Shown here: piece by piece, positions 47,618-56,212 of the stretch
How the letters are laid out: each line of letters opens with the position of its first letter
Position numbering within the stretch: the stretch's first letter is position 1
The notes under the pieces: model-generated
Seen by the model: only the letters and a program-made list of their open reading frames with translations
Database searches by the model: none
What the model was told of the DNA's origin: nothing
Program-made: the position numbers and the translations under genes
Assembly: GCA_016709025.1 (NCBI GenBank)
Contig: JADJEQ010000003.1
Span: 310,001-374,000 of the forward strand
Origin: Bacteroidales bacterium
GTDB lineage: Bacteria > Bacteroidota > Bacteroidia > Bacteroidales > Lentimicrobiaceae
DNA: 64,000 bases
Direction: 5' to 3'

Positions 47618-49819
47618 CTACTCAAGAAAGGGTTTAACAATCAATTGCGACAATAGCCAGGCAATGGTGCTTTCTGCACCCTGGTTTCTGTTGATACAGC
47701 CCTGTTCCATGCCATCGTTGCATCCTTTTGACTCCCTGTCAAAAACACTGATATCCAGGTCGTTGTCTCCAATAAACCAACGATAACAGCTAAGCAGCTT
47801 CGTTATGTGAGCCTCATTCCCAGTCGCAAGCAACGCACTTTTATACATGATGATCATAGCCGTTGCATCTATAGGTTGCTGTGCAAAAAGCTCATAATCG
47901 GTATCAAACCGTAACCATTTTTTATTACCCAGAAGGGAAAGCCATTCGTGTCTGAAACATTTGCTTTCCAGAAAAATCCTGCTTGTTTCCGCAACCTGAA
48001 GGTATTCCTCTTTGCCTGTTGCTGAAAATGCAAGATAAAGTGAAGCGGGGATAAGGCCGTTATCGTAAGAAAGTGAATCCTCACACCAATACCAGTTTTC
48101 CCGTTTATGTTGATCAAAGCGATGGCATAGTGTCTGCGCAATCTGATCCATCAGAAAAAGAAACCTTTCCTGATCCGGGAATCTCTTACTATAATGGTAA
48201 ATCCCAAAAATGCAATTGGCGTAACCTCTGGCATAGTTCAATTTATCGAGAGCCATCATCATTGTATGAAAGGTATCCATAGCCGTTTGGAAAAGGGCAT
48301 CATTCGGTGCATACCGTATCAGATAACCCAGGGCCCAGATCGACCTTCCATATGCATCATCGGATTGATCGTTCTCTAACTGCTGCCGTTCGAAGGTCAG
48401 AAAGTTCTTAACCCGGCCATCTTTCTGAACCATCAGTCGTAAGAAAGCGAAATATGTTGTAAGAAGCTTCAGATATATTTCCAGTGGCTCCCTTTTATAC
48501 GCTTTGATAACAAGAAGCATAGCCCTTGCATTATCATCAAGACAATAACCATTCCTGTAACTGGGTAACAAACCATCGGCGTGCTGGAAGATCCCGGTCT
48601 CGTCAGTTAATCTCAGCAAATGAGCAATGTCAAAAACAGGTTCCGGCTGCCTGTTTACTGAACCATCCATAGGATTTTCGATGGCATTGTTGAAAACATC
48701 CAGGTAAGCCTTTCCGATTTGCGGCCATGTGATGGTTTTCCCATAATCAAAGGCTTTTTGCTGTCTTAATGCCAATGTTTCAGGATCATCAAGCGCCTTA
48801 TTTACCAGGGAAGCCAGTTGGTTGTGGTTGCCAAAATCAAATAACCAGCCGCGCTCTTCGTCCAATAATGTTACTGCATGCCAGTAGGGTGTCGAAAACA
48901 CCGCGCATCCGCCACTGACAGCATAACATAGTGTACCGCTGGTAATTTGTGCCTTGTTTAAGTAAGGGGTCACATAAAGATCGGCTGCTTTTAGCAAGGA
49001 CATCAACTCAAGTTCACTCACATATTGATTGATAAAAACAACATGATTGTCCAGATTATACTGCTTTACAAGGCTTTTCAGATAATCCCTGTATTCTTCG
49101 CCGGAATGGCGCAACACATGTGGATGTGTCTTTCCTAAAATAACATACAATACATCCGGGTGAAGCGCTACTACAGATGGCAATGCTCTTAATACTGTTT
49201 CTATGCCCTTGCTTCTTCCGATCAGTCCGAAGGTCATCATTATTTTTCTGCCCTCCCAATTAGCCGGAGCTGGCAGTAACTTGTCTGCATTTGCTTCAAA
49301 ATCGGGAACCCCATGTTCAATCAGGGCAATTTTCTCGATCGCAACATGAAATTTTTTAACCAGAAAATCAATGGCAATCCTGTTCATAATAATTACCCGG
49401 GAAGCATACAATGCAATGCGCCTCAACACTTCAGCCTGGTGAAAGCTGGGCTTTTCAAGTACAGTGTGAAAAGTACAGACAATCGGGATTTTCACCCTTC
49501 GAAGTAAAGCAAGCAAATGCAAACCACTTTCTCCTCCAAAAATTCCATACTCATGTTGTAGGAGCAATAAATCTGAACCGGAAGTATTTATGTATTCAGC
49601 CATTTTTGCATAGGCTTCAACATCCTGATCAGGAATGGTTTTTTTGACTATTTCCGGGTAAGGATAAGAGTCGATGGTATCATCCATTGCTATTACCTCA
49701 ATCTCAACTTCCTGAAATTGAATCTGCGCAGCATGAAGAATCGCTTTGACAAGATTTTCAGTAAAAGTGGCAATACCACATTGACGTGGAAGATAATTTC
49801 CCAAACAAATTATTTTCAT
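47618..49819 (-). CDS. GT4-type glycosyltransferase fused to a C-terminal (alpha/alpha)6-like domain
   Basis: A 733-residue cytoplasmic protein. The first ~370 residues are a GT-B glycosyltransferase of the GT4 group (NYLPRQCGIATFTENL at 8-23, LLLQHEYGIFGGESG, MMTFGLIGRSKGIETVLRALP, SGTLCYAVSGGCAVFSTPYWHA). From ~400 on, a helical domain follows that looks like an (alpha/alpha)6 barrel of the AGE/GH-like type (SYRNGYCLDDNARAMLLVIKAY, DDAYGRSIWALGYLI, YWCEDSLSYDNGLIPASLYLAF, IDATAMIIMY). It may build and edit a mannose-rich glycan or glycoconjugate. Convergent with the GH130-receiver gene. Confidence 0.87.
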   Translation of the reverse strand: MKIICLGNYLPRQCGIATFTENLVKAILHAAQIQFQEVEIEVIAMDDTIDSYPYPEIVKKTIPDQDVEAYAKMAEYINTSGSDLLLLQHEYGIFGGESGLHLLALLRRVKIPIVCTFHTVLEKPSFHQAEVLRRIALYASRVIIMNRIAIDFLVKKFHVAIEKIALIEHGVPDFEANADKLLPAPANWEGRKIMMTFGLIGRSKGIETVLRALPSVVALHPDVLYVILGKTHPHVLRHSGEEYRDYLKSLVKQYNLDNHVVFINQYVSELELMSLLKAADLYVTPYLNKAQITSGTLCYAVSGGCAVFSTPYWHAVTLLDEERGWLFDFGNHNQLASLVNKALDDPETLALRQQKAFDYGKTITWPQIGKAYLDVFNNAIENPMDGSVNRQPEPVFDIAHLLRLTDETGIFQHADGLLPSYRNGYCLDDNARAMLLVIKAYKREPLEIYLKLLTTYFAFLRLMVQKDGRVKNFLTFERQQLENDQSDDAYGRSIWALGYLIRYAPNDALFQTAMDTFHTMMMALDKLNYARGYANCIFGIYHYSKRFPDQERFLFLMDQIAQTLCHRFDQHKRENWYWCEDSLSYDNGLIPASLYLAFSATGKEEYLQVAETSRIFLESKCFRHEWLSLLGNKKWLRFDTDYELFAQQPIDATAMIIMYKSALLATGNEAHITKLLSCYRWFIGDNDLDISVFDRESKGCNDGMEQGCINRNQGAESTIAWLLSQLIVKPFLE

Positions 49820-50256
49820 GCCTGTAAGTTTTGAAGAGTACTCATTTTAAAATATTTATTATTGGAATGGCAATGGGAACCGATTGATTGTGTTAAAATT
49901 TTCTTTAATCCGGACTGTATAAACGGCCTTATACGGGTGTGACGAAACAGCCACCCCTCGCCTGTCTTAATCTGCAGGGTGGATATTGAAAGGTAAATTG
50001 CGATGGATGAGAAAATTAACCTGGTGAATCCAGGTACTTTTTCCGTAAACGAAACAGGTCGGTTTTTTTTCAATGGAGGTGGTTATCGTGTAAAAAAGAG
50101 AAAGGCACGCGAATTCAATCAATGCGGTAAACCATTCTGATCATGCTATCCGGAAAATCATCCCTATTTGCACGGAAAATAATAAAAAAAACAATATCCA
50201 TGAAACAATTTAAAATTTTCTTCGTTTATAATGAACAATAATTCACTTAAACTAAC
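49820..50256. other. Divergent intergenic region between glycosyltransferase and TetR genes
   Basis: No gene seen. AT-rich, with the motif shared with the SDR gene at 50,230-50,246 just before tetR. Confidence 0.5.
50230..50246. promoter_or_regulatory. 17-base motif shared by tetR and SDR upstream regions
   Basis: AATGAACAATAATTCAC occurs here, ten bases before the tetR start, and identically at 51,139-51,155 around the start codon of the SDR gene. Its ends TGAA/TTCA are inverted, as in many TetR operators. It may be the operator of the TetR protein. Confidence 0.4.
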
Positions 50257-50832
50257 ATGTCCAGACCAAAAGACGAACAAAAACGCATATCCATATTTGA
50301 TGCAACGCTCACACTTGTGCTTCAGACAGGTTTTACGGGCCTGAGAATGGCCGATGTGGCGAAAAAGGCCGGGGTGGCAACAGGAACTGTATATAAGTAT
50401 TTTCCATCAAAGGAAAACCTGATCGACGATTTGTTCCTGCATCAGAAAGAAATCAAACTGAAAGAAATGACCGAAGGCTATCAAGCCGGTGAGCCCTTCC
50501 TGGTATCGTTTAAACGCATGTGGACCAACTATTTTACCGGATGTATCAACAGCCCTGAAAGAATGGTATTTATTGAACAATTCTACCGTTCATCCTATAT
50601 TTCTCCGGTAACAAAAGAAAAAGCGGAAATCATGATTCAGCCGGCAGAGGCCTTGCTGAACATGGCAATTGGACAGCAATTGATTAAAGATTTGCCTGCC
50701 CAGGTTATATTGAGTCAACTCATGGGTGCTGCCAATGAAATTGCAAAGTTCCACATTGATACCGGCCTTACCCCTTCAAAAGCACAACTTGAACAATACT
50801 TCGAAATGAGCTGGAGCAGCATCCGGAGATAG
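50257..50832 (+). CDS. TetR/AcrR-family transcriptional regulator
   Basis: A 191-residue protein with a TetR N-terminal DNA-binding domain: ISIFDATLTLVLQTGFTGLRMADVAKKAGVATGTVYKYFPSKENLIDDLF in pieces over residues ~11-60, with the helix-turn-helix at ~30-50. The C-terminal ligand-binding part is typical in length. It lies upstream of, and in the same direction as, a short-chain dehydrogenase gene that carries the same 17-base upstream motif, so it likely represses itself and that gene. The ligand is unknown. Confidence 0.9.
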   Translation: MSRPKDEQKRISIFDATLTLVLQTGFTGLRMADVAKKAGVATGTVYKYFPSKENLIDDLFLHQKEIKLKEMTEGYQAGEPFLVSFKRMWTNYFTGCINSPERMVFIEQFYRSSYISPVTKEKAEIMIQPAEALLNMAIGQQLIKDLPAQVILSQLMGAANEIAKFHIDTGLTPSKAQLEQYFEMSWSSIRR

Positions 50833-51139
50833 GCGCTAAATCAATCGTTCAGAGTTTCAGAGTTTCAATATTTCAGAGTTTCAGAATTACAGAATTAGAG
50901 GTGGCTGAGTGTTTTGCGATATAATCGTGCTAATTGACTTTGTAATGTTTCGCAAAATGTATCGAAGCCACAGAATTACAGAATTACATTGCTATAGCCT
51001 AAAAAAATGAAAAGGAAGATTAACTAAATCCCCTTCAGCCATATGAAAATAGCTCCCCTCTCCTTTTTGAGAATGGGGTGAGGGCCAAAACTCCAAACCT
51101 CAAATTTCTTAAAAAACCAACAATTCTAAAACTTCAAAA
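50833..51139. other. Intergenic region with simple repeats and a small inserted element
   Basis: No gene. It begins with TTTCAGAG/TTCAGAATTACAG simple repeats and contains the 71-base element below. Confidence 0.5.
50883..50986. repeat. 71-base MITE-like element flanked by 15-base direct repeats
   Basis: The 15-base sequence AGAATTACAGAATTA stands at 50,883-50,897 and again at 50,972-50,986. Between them lies a segment (50,901-50,971) with imperfect inverted ends: GTGGCT then TTTTGCGA on the left and CGCAAAA then AGCCAC on the right. This suggests insertion of a small element into the simple-repeat tract, although the tract itself could also have produced the flanks. Confidence 0.45.
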
Positions 51140-51155
51140 ATGAACAATAATTCAC
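51139..51155. promoter_or_regulatory. Second copy of the 17-base tetR/SDR motif
   Basis: Identical to 50,230-50,246. Here it covers the start codon of the SDR gene, a position where a bound repressor would block transcription or translation start. Confidence 0.4.
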
Positions 51156-51976
51156 CTAAAACAAAACAGACAATCTTGATTACCGGCGCTTCAAGCGGCA
51201 TAGGCAAAGCCACCGCAATCTATTTTTCACAAAAAGGATGGAACGTTGCTGCTACCATGCGCGATCCTTCGAAAGAAAATGAGCTGACCGGGCACCCCGG
51301 CATCCGGCTCTATAAGTTGGATGTTACCGACTCGGATTCCGTCATTCTCGCTTTTAAAAACATCACCAATGACTTTGGGAAAATAGATGTACTGGTCAAC
51401 AATGCAGGATTTGGCGCCGACGGCATTTTCGAAGCGATGGACGATGAATTTATTCGTAAACAATTCGAAACCAACGTTTTCGGATTACTACGTATGACCC
51501 GCGAAGCGATGAAGCACATGCGGCCCAACAGATCGGGTACCATTGTACAGGTAGCCAGTGTCGGTGGCAGGGTTGCATTTCCGCTTTACAGCATTTACCA
51601 TGCTTCAAAATGGGCTGTTGAAGGCTTTTCTGAATCGCTGCAGTTTGAAGCGGAGCAATTCAACATCAAAATTAAAATCATAGAACCGGGAGCCATTAAA
51701 ACCGAATTCTACGGTCGAAGCAGGGCATTTATAAAACCAACGGATACAAATGATTACGATGCTTTCACAGCTAAAATTGAAAAGCTGAATATGGAAACCG
51801 GAATGAAAGGAGCCGCCCCGGAAACTGTAGCCAGGACCATTTTCAGGGCTGTGACCGGCAATTCTAAAAAACTCAGGTATCCGGTTGCTTATCCCGCCAA
51901 TATACTCTTGCCTATGAAGCGGTTTTTGCCTGCTTCATGGTATTATGCATTTGTAAGGAAAAGCTATGGAATATGA
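51140..51976 (+). CDS. Short-chain dehydrogenase/reductase
   Basis: A 278-residue classical SDR: nucleotide-binding TGASSGIG at residues 15-22, NNAG at 87-90, and catalytic YxxxK with Tyr153 and Lys157 (YHASKW). It catalyses NAD(P)-dependent oxidation/reduction of an unknown alcohol or ketone. The long C-terminal segment (PVAYPANILLPMKRFLPASWYYAF) resembles SDRs acting on lipid-like or ketone substrates. It is probably controlled by the adjacent TetR regulator, a common arrangement for detoxification-type SDR genes. Confidence 0.9.
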   Translation: MNNNSPKTKQTILITGASSGIGKATAIYFSQKGWNVAATMRDPSKENELTGHPGIRLYKLDVTDSDSVILAFKNITNDFGKIDVLVNNAGFGADGIFEAMDDEFIRKQFETNVFGLLRMTREAMKHMRPNRSGTIVQVASVGGRVAFPLYSIYHASKWAVEGFSESLQFEAEQFNIKIKIIEPGAIKTEFYGRSRAFIKPTDTNDYDAFTAKIEKLNMETGMKGAAPETVARTIFRAVTGNSKKLRYPVAYPANILLPMKRFLPASWYYAFVRKSYGI

Positions 51977-52003
51977 TTCTGAATTGCTTACAATTTCCTG
52001 ATT

Positions 52004-52045
52004 GATAGAGCGATTAAAACTTCAAAATCGCTCTATCCGGGTTTT
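52004..52045 (+). terminator. Rho-independent terminator after the SDR gene
   Basis: A perfect 12-base stem, GATAGAGCGATT at 52,004-52,015 pairing with AATCGCTCTATC at 52,026-52,037, with a 10-base loop, followed by CGGGTTTTAT. Located 27 bases after the SDR stop codon. Confidence 0.75.
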
Positions 52046-52192
52046 ATATCTATGACAGGCAACAATAATAATATTTAAATTTGTCAGAATCTCAGCCTGC
52101 TTCTATGAAACCAAAAAAAATTACTGCATTAGTAATTGAAAATTTTGAAATGTATAAAGGAGAGGTCATTGAATTATCCGGAACTGAGAATT

Positions 52193-52348
52193 TAAATATT
52201 GAGCCTGCTCCGAAAAGTAGGAAATTCAATGATTTTCATCTGTTTGACCCCAACCCCAAAGGGGAACATCTGAAAATCATTGAATTAGGAAACGCCACCT
52301 TTGAGGGATAGGTGGTCAAAGGACTTTTCAGAGCAGGCTCAATATTTA
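52193..52348. mobile_element. MITE-like element with 26-base terminal inverted repeats
   Basis: TAAATATTGAGCCTGCTCCG at 52,193 onward, continuing to GAAAAGT at 52,218, is repeated inverted at 52,323-52,348 with one mismatch. A second, inner pair (TGAAAATCATTGAATT and its complement, 52,223-52,238 and 52,271-52,286) makes the whole ~155 bases fold into one long hairpin. AATATT flanks the GAGCC..GGCTC core on both sides and could be a target duplication. One end also occurs at 26,107-26,126. No coding capacity. Confidence 0.6.
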
Positions 52349-52693
52349 CAAAGTTGCTTCAATTTTTACACATTATTTATCTGATAAAGTCATTTACCGG
52401 AATGTAAATCCTTTCCGCTTTTATAATATTAAAAAAGAAATGAGACGCCAACGGGAATTATATTGGTAATGATTATGTTGCATTTTCTTCCACGATTTCA
52501 AAAAGCTCCGGGAATTACCAATTCTTATAAGCTGCTCACTGGCATAAACCAGACTACTTTATCGGAATTTATAGGAAGGGAGAAAGACAAATTTATTATT
52601 TCCGCATAATTTTGTTATCATTAAAATAAAATGATCGTTGATTATTAAGGTTTTATGATTTGGAGAATTATGATAGAAAAAAATGATTCAATT

Positions 52694-52885
52694 TTAATGA
52701 TTTTCTTTTAATTCAATTTGATAACCTACTGCATCAGCCAATTCCAGGATGTTCTCCATCAATGACGAATAATTAACAGATAGTATGCTGTTAACATAAG
52801 ATTTGATGAAGCCAGTTTTGTCGGAAATTTTCTTTCTGCTATTCCTTTCAAGCGCGAACTCGTTTATTTGTTGAATAACAACCAC
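52694..52885 (-). pseudogene. Small XRE-like HTH fragment
   Basis: A 63-residue frame on the minus strand whose middle (ISDKTGFIKSYVNSILSVN, then LMENILELADAVGYQIELK) resembles the helix-turn-helix and following helix of XRE-type antitoxin-like regulators. The normal N-terminal helices are missing. It could be a truncated gene or a very small regulator. It lies in a gap between the MITE-like element and an AraC gene. Low certainty. Confidence 0.35.
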
Positions 52886-52985
52886 ATTTCTATCTTGTAT
52901 TTTTTTGGCTTAGTCACCCATTATTGTATTTATACGAATGCTGTGGCTCATTCTAAAAACCAGACATACCTGATTTACTCATGCA

Positions 52986-53840
52986 CTAGCCCAAAAACAA
53001 GTTCCTGTATTGCAATGGAGTTTTTCCTGTGAATGCTTTAAATGTTTTATTGAAGTAGGAGATATTTCCAAAGCCACTTTCAAAGCAAATATCAATTACT
53101 GATTTTTCAGAGTTCCGAAGTAATTGACAGGCTTGATTGATTCTGAATTCTGTAACTATTTCCACCAGTGTTTTTCGGGTAACATACTTAAAATACCTGC
53201 AAAAAGCTGTAGGAGTCAGGTTAGCAATTCCGGCAACAATTTTCAAAGAAACTTCATTCTGATAATTTTCGATCAGATAAGCGAAAACCTTTTGAAAACG
53301 ATGAGTATCCGAAGAGCTAAATCCCAGTTCTGTAGATCGCAAATCAACGATTTCAATTTCGGCAGAGGAAGAAATGACATGCAGAATTTCAATTAAGAGG
53401 ATTAGTTTTTGAACCCGGTCAGCATTGGTAAGCTTTGCCATTTTCGCTACTACTTGTTGCCTTGTTGTTCCTTTAATTATCAGGCCTGATCTGGAAAGTT
53501 CAAATAGTTTGCTGATTTCCCTGAATTCAGGCAGTTTCCAAAACATTTCACCGGCAAAGTTCTGGCTAAACTGAATAACTGTAGCGAGAACATTTTCCTC
53601 CCTTGTATCGGTTTCGTTCATCCAGCAATGTGGAACATTGGGTCCGACCAGTACCAAATCGTCTGATTCAAAATCCGATACTTTCCCGCCAATATAACGC
53701 TTCCCATAACCTTTCCTGATCCAGGTCAGCTCCATCTCAGGATGAAAATGATAGGGTGCGTCAAAATGAGCCATGTTCAGTTCGAGAATTGAAATTGAAC
53801 TTTCAATCTTTGGTGTTACCTGTTCAAAAAGAGCCTTCAC
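52986..53840 (-). CDS. AraC-family regulator with cupin domain, divergent from the corrinoid/sugar operon
   Basis: A 284-residue protein with an N-terminal cupin-like domain (FDAPYHFHPEMELTWIRKGYGKRYIGG, DLVLVGPNVPHCW) and two C-terminal helix-turn-helix motifs (LKIVAGIANLTPTAFCRYFKY, VIDICFESGFGNISYFNKTFK). Its layout and sequence resemble the AraC regulator at 38,923-39,807. It is divergent from the operon starting near 53,972, with only ~130 bases between the two start codons, and is the natural candidate to control it in response to the transported sugar. Confidence 0.9.
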   Translation of the reverse strand: MKALFEQVTPKIESSISILELNMAHFDAPYHFHPEMELTWIRKGYGKRYIGGKVSDFESDDLVLVGPNVPHCWMNETDTREENVLATVIQFSQNFAGEMFWKLPEFREISKLFELSRSGLIIKGTTRQQVVAKMAKLTNADRVQKLILLIEILHVISSSAEIEIVDLRSTELGFSSSDTHRFQKVFAYLIENYQNEVSLKIVAGIANLTPTAFCRYFKYVTRKTLVEIVTEFRINQACQLLRNSEKSVIDICFESGFGNISYFNKTFKAFTGKTPLQYRNLFLG

Positions 53841-53971
53841 TTGGTCTTTATTATCAGTATTGGTAATTGAAAAATAATAAGATGGTAATATTACACAATT
53901 TCTGGCAAATTCAGAGCAATAAATACTATTTAAAGTTTAGGAAATTTGTCTTGAAATTAACTAAGTATCGA

Positions 53972-54538
53972 ATGAAGACTTCGCTTATTGTTATTTTTAT
54001 TTCTCCTGGTTTTCTGGTAAGTGGGCAAAATAATGATCAGTTTGTAAACGAGTTTTTCACCCTCGAAGCGCGTAATCCCAACAAATTCCTGGGTCAGGAA
54101 GCAATGATCGGGCAATATGCGCACGGCAACGAGCCTGGACATCATGTTGTGTATTTGTATGCCTATTCCAACACGCCAAAAACCGGGCAGAAATATATCC
54201 ACCGTTTTATCAATGAGTTTCACAACAACACGCCCAACGGAATGATCGGCAACGACGACTGCGGGCAAATGTCTGCCTGGTATATCTTGTCCAGCCTGGG
54301 TTTTTATCCGGTAAATCCGGCTGGAGATGAGTTTGTTTCAGGGTCTCCGCAATTAAAAAAAGCCACTCTCCACCTATCAAAAGGGAAACAATTAGTAATT
54401 GAAAGCAAGAATTTTTCAGAAACTTCATTTTATAACGACACCCGGATTTTAAACGGAATTCAAATCAAAACACCTTTCATTACTTACAAGGAGATAATGA
54501 ATGGAGGAAGTCTGAAATTTATAATGACTATAAACTAA
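53972..54538 (+). pseudogene. GH92 C-terminal remnant behind a signal peptide
   Basis: From the ATG at 53,972 the 188-residue frame begins with a signal peptide (MKTSLIVIFISPGFLVSGQ) and runs directly into the last ~165 residues of a GH92 protein. A 97-residue block beginning FLGQEAMIGQYAHG matches the GH92 at 42,762 at 90 of 97 positions. The ~540 residues normally between, including the beta domain and most of the catalytic barrel, are missing in frame. The general-base motif GNDDCG is retained. It is probably inactive as a mannosidase; the retained signal sequence and open frame mean it may still be made. It is first in the corrinoid operon. Confidence 0.8.
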
Positions 54539-54544
54539 TATGTT

Positions 54545-55372
54545 ATGAAAACAATCACACCAGCAATCATCAAATTTCTTGAGACAACCTATAATCTGAC
54601 TCCGGAGCAGATTGATTTCTTTAAAAAATACAAATATATTAAGCTGAAAGAGGTACTAAATGATGAAACTCTCCGGTTTTTCAACGAAGCCATAACTGAA
54701 CAGGTAAATCTGATGAATACAGATAAAACTGCTTTGGAAGATCGCTCCACCTATGACAAGGCTTTTCTTCAACTTTTTAATTTGTGGAAGGAAAATGTAT
54801 TTGTTAAAGAACTGGTTTTTAGCAAGCGATTAGCAAAAATAGCCTCTGATTTAATGCAGGTTGATGGCGTACGTTTGTATCACGATCAGGCATTATTCAA
54901 AGAAGCTGGTGGCGGAATTACACCCTGGCATGCCGATCAGTATTATTGGCCTTTGGAAAGTGATAAAACCATTACTGCCTGGATGCCCTTACAGGAAACT
55001 TCATTAGACATGGGGCCTCTGGAATTTAGTGCTGGTAGTCACATTCTGGTTGAAGGTCGTGAATTGGAAATTGGAGACGAAAGCGAAGAAATTATTCAGA
55101 AAAGACTACAATCAACCAAGTTCAAACATATTGTTGAACCATTTGATGCAGGTGAAATCAGCTTTCATTCCGGATGGGTTTTTCACCGGGCAGGTGCTAA
55201 TCTTTCAGACCAGATGCGAAAAGTTATGACTGTTATCTACATGGATAAAGACATGATTTTGAAAAATCCGGAAAACAAAAATCAGGTTCATGATTGGAAT
55301 ACCTGGTGTCCGGGAGCAACTGTCGGAGAAGTTATTAATTCACCCATCAATCCTATCCTATATTCCAGATAA
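54545..55372 (+). CDS. Phytanoyl-CoA dioxygenase (PhyH)-family Fe(II)/2-oxoglutarate oxygenase
   Basis: A 275-residue cytoplasmic protein with the double-stranded beta-helix iron site of PhyH oxygenases: PWHADQYYW with His129 and Asp131, and the distal His (His214 in VFHRAGANLS) followed by Arg225 for 2-oxoglutarate. PhyH-family enzymes hydroxylate or oxidatively remove groups from diverse small molecules using O2. The gene lies six bases after the GH92 remnant and its stop is directly followed by the next ATG, so it belongs to the operon. The substrate is probably the sugar or polyol handled here, or a methylated form of it; this is inference. Confidence 0.85.
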   Translation: MKTITPAIIKFLETTYNLTPEQIDFFKKYKYIKLKEVLNDETLRFFNEAITEQVNLMNTDKTALEDRSTYDKAFLQLFNLWKENVFVKELVFSKRLAKIASDLMQVDGVRLYHDQALFKEAGGGITPWHADQYYWPLESDKTITAWMPLQETSLDMGPLEFSAGSHILVEGRELEIGDESEEIIQKRLQSTKFKHIVEPFDAGEISFHSGWVFHRAGANLSDQMRKVMTVIYMDKDMILKNPENKNQVHDWNTWCPGATVGEVINSPINPILYSR

Positions 55373-56212
55373 ATGATGGAAATAAAATATTTATGTACCT
55401 TCTGGGGATGTGAAACCCAAACGGCAAAAGAGTTTTTATCCGCTGCCATTGAAAATGGGTATAACGGTGTTGAAATTAATTTTCCGGATGACAAAAGCTT
55501 TATTTCTCAATTTCTTGAAGAACTTAATACCATCAGAAACACAATTGACAAAGATTTTGTGTTTATTGCTCAACAAGTTTTACCCAATAAAAATGAAACT
55601 GTAATTAATTACACAAAACGGATTTCGGAACGATTAGAATTTCTGGTTACTCTAAAACCAGATTACATCAATTCTCAAACTGGAAAAGATTTCTTCAATT
55701 TTAGTGAAAATTGCGAAATTATTGATCTTACACAAAGGATCTCGCAAACATATCAAATACCAATCTGGCACGAGATTCATCGGGGAAGATTTACTTTTCA
55801 TTTGAAAACATTGCTTAACTATTTGGAGGTTTACCCGCAATTAAATTTAATTGCCGATTTTTCTCATTTCTGTACCGTTTCCGAAAGTCTTTTGCAGGAT
55901 CAGCAAACTATTTTAAATCAGATTTATCCTAATATTCGCCACATTCATGCCCGGGTTGGTTTCAGCCAGAGTCCTCAGGTTAACAATCCCTTTGCTCCCG
56001 AATGGAAAATATGTTTAGAGCAGTTCACCACGTGGTGGCAGCAAATCATTGACATTCAAAACAAGTTGGAGTTATCTTTCTTTACGATTACACCGGAATT
56101 TGGACCATTTCCGTATATGCCTTTAGAACCTTTTACACGGAAGCCTTTGGCAAACCAGTGGGAATTAAATCTTCAGATGAAAAACTATCTACAACAAAAT
56201 CTTAAATTATAA
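55373..56212 (+). CDS. TIM-barrel sugar phosphate isomerase/epimerase-type protein
   Basis: A 279-residue protein of the xylose-isomerase-like (AP endonuclease 2) TIM-barrel superfamily. Likely metal ligands are Glu134 (WHEIHRGR), Asp162 (ADFSHF), His192 (HIHARVG) and Glu242 (TPEFGP), in the order usual for inosose or ketose isomerases and epimerases. Family members act on free sugars, sugar phosphates or inososes. A tandem ATGATG leaves the start ambiguous by one codon. Its stop overlaps the start of the sugar porter gene (TAATG), so the two are translationally coupled. Confidence 0.8.
   Translation: MMEIKYLCTFWGCETQTAKEFLSAAIENGYNGVEINFPDDKSFISQFLEELNTIRNTIDKDFVFIAQQVLPNKNETVINYTKRISERLEFLVTLKPDYINSQTGKDFFNFSENCEIIDLTQRISQTYQIPIWHEIHRGRFTFHLKTLLNYLEVYPQLNLIADFSHFCTVSESLLQDQQTILNQIYPNIRHIHARVGFSQSPQVNNPFAPEWKICLEQFTTWWQQIIDIQNKLELSFFTITPEFGPFPYMPLEPFTRKPLANQWELNLQMKNYLQQNLKL

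Larger units (their letters stand above)
51977..52693. other. Intergenic region with terminator and MITE-like element
   Basis: No convincing gene. The terminator at 52,004 and the element at 52,193 are listed separately. A short frame ending at 52,608 gives a possible degenerate peptide but nothing recognisable. Confidence 0.45.

Noticed and set aside
52081..52311. 76-residue reading frame
   Set aside because: It starts at TTG and half of it is the inverted-repeat element, so coding is unlikely.
53841..53971. Cobalamin riboswitch ahead of the corrinoid operon
   Set aside because: The ~130-base gap between AraC and the GH92 remnant is too short and has no recognisable B12-box; the gaps inside the operon are shorter still.
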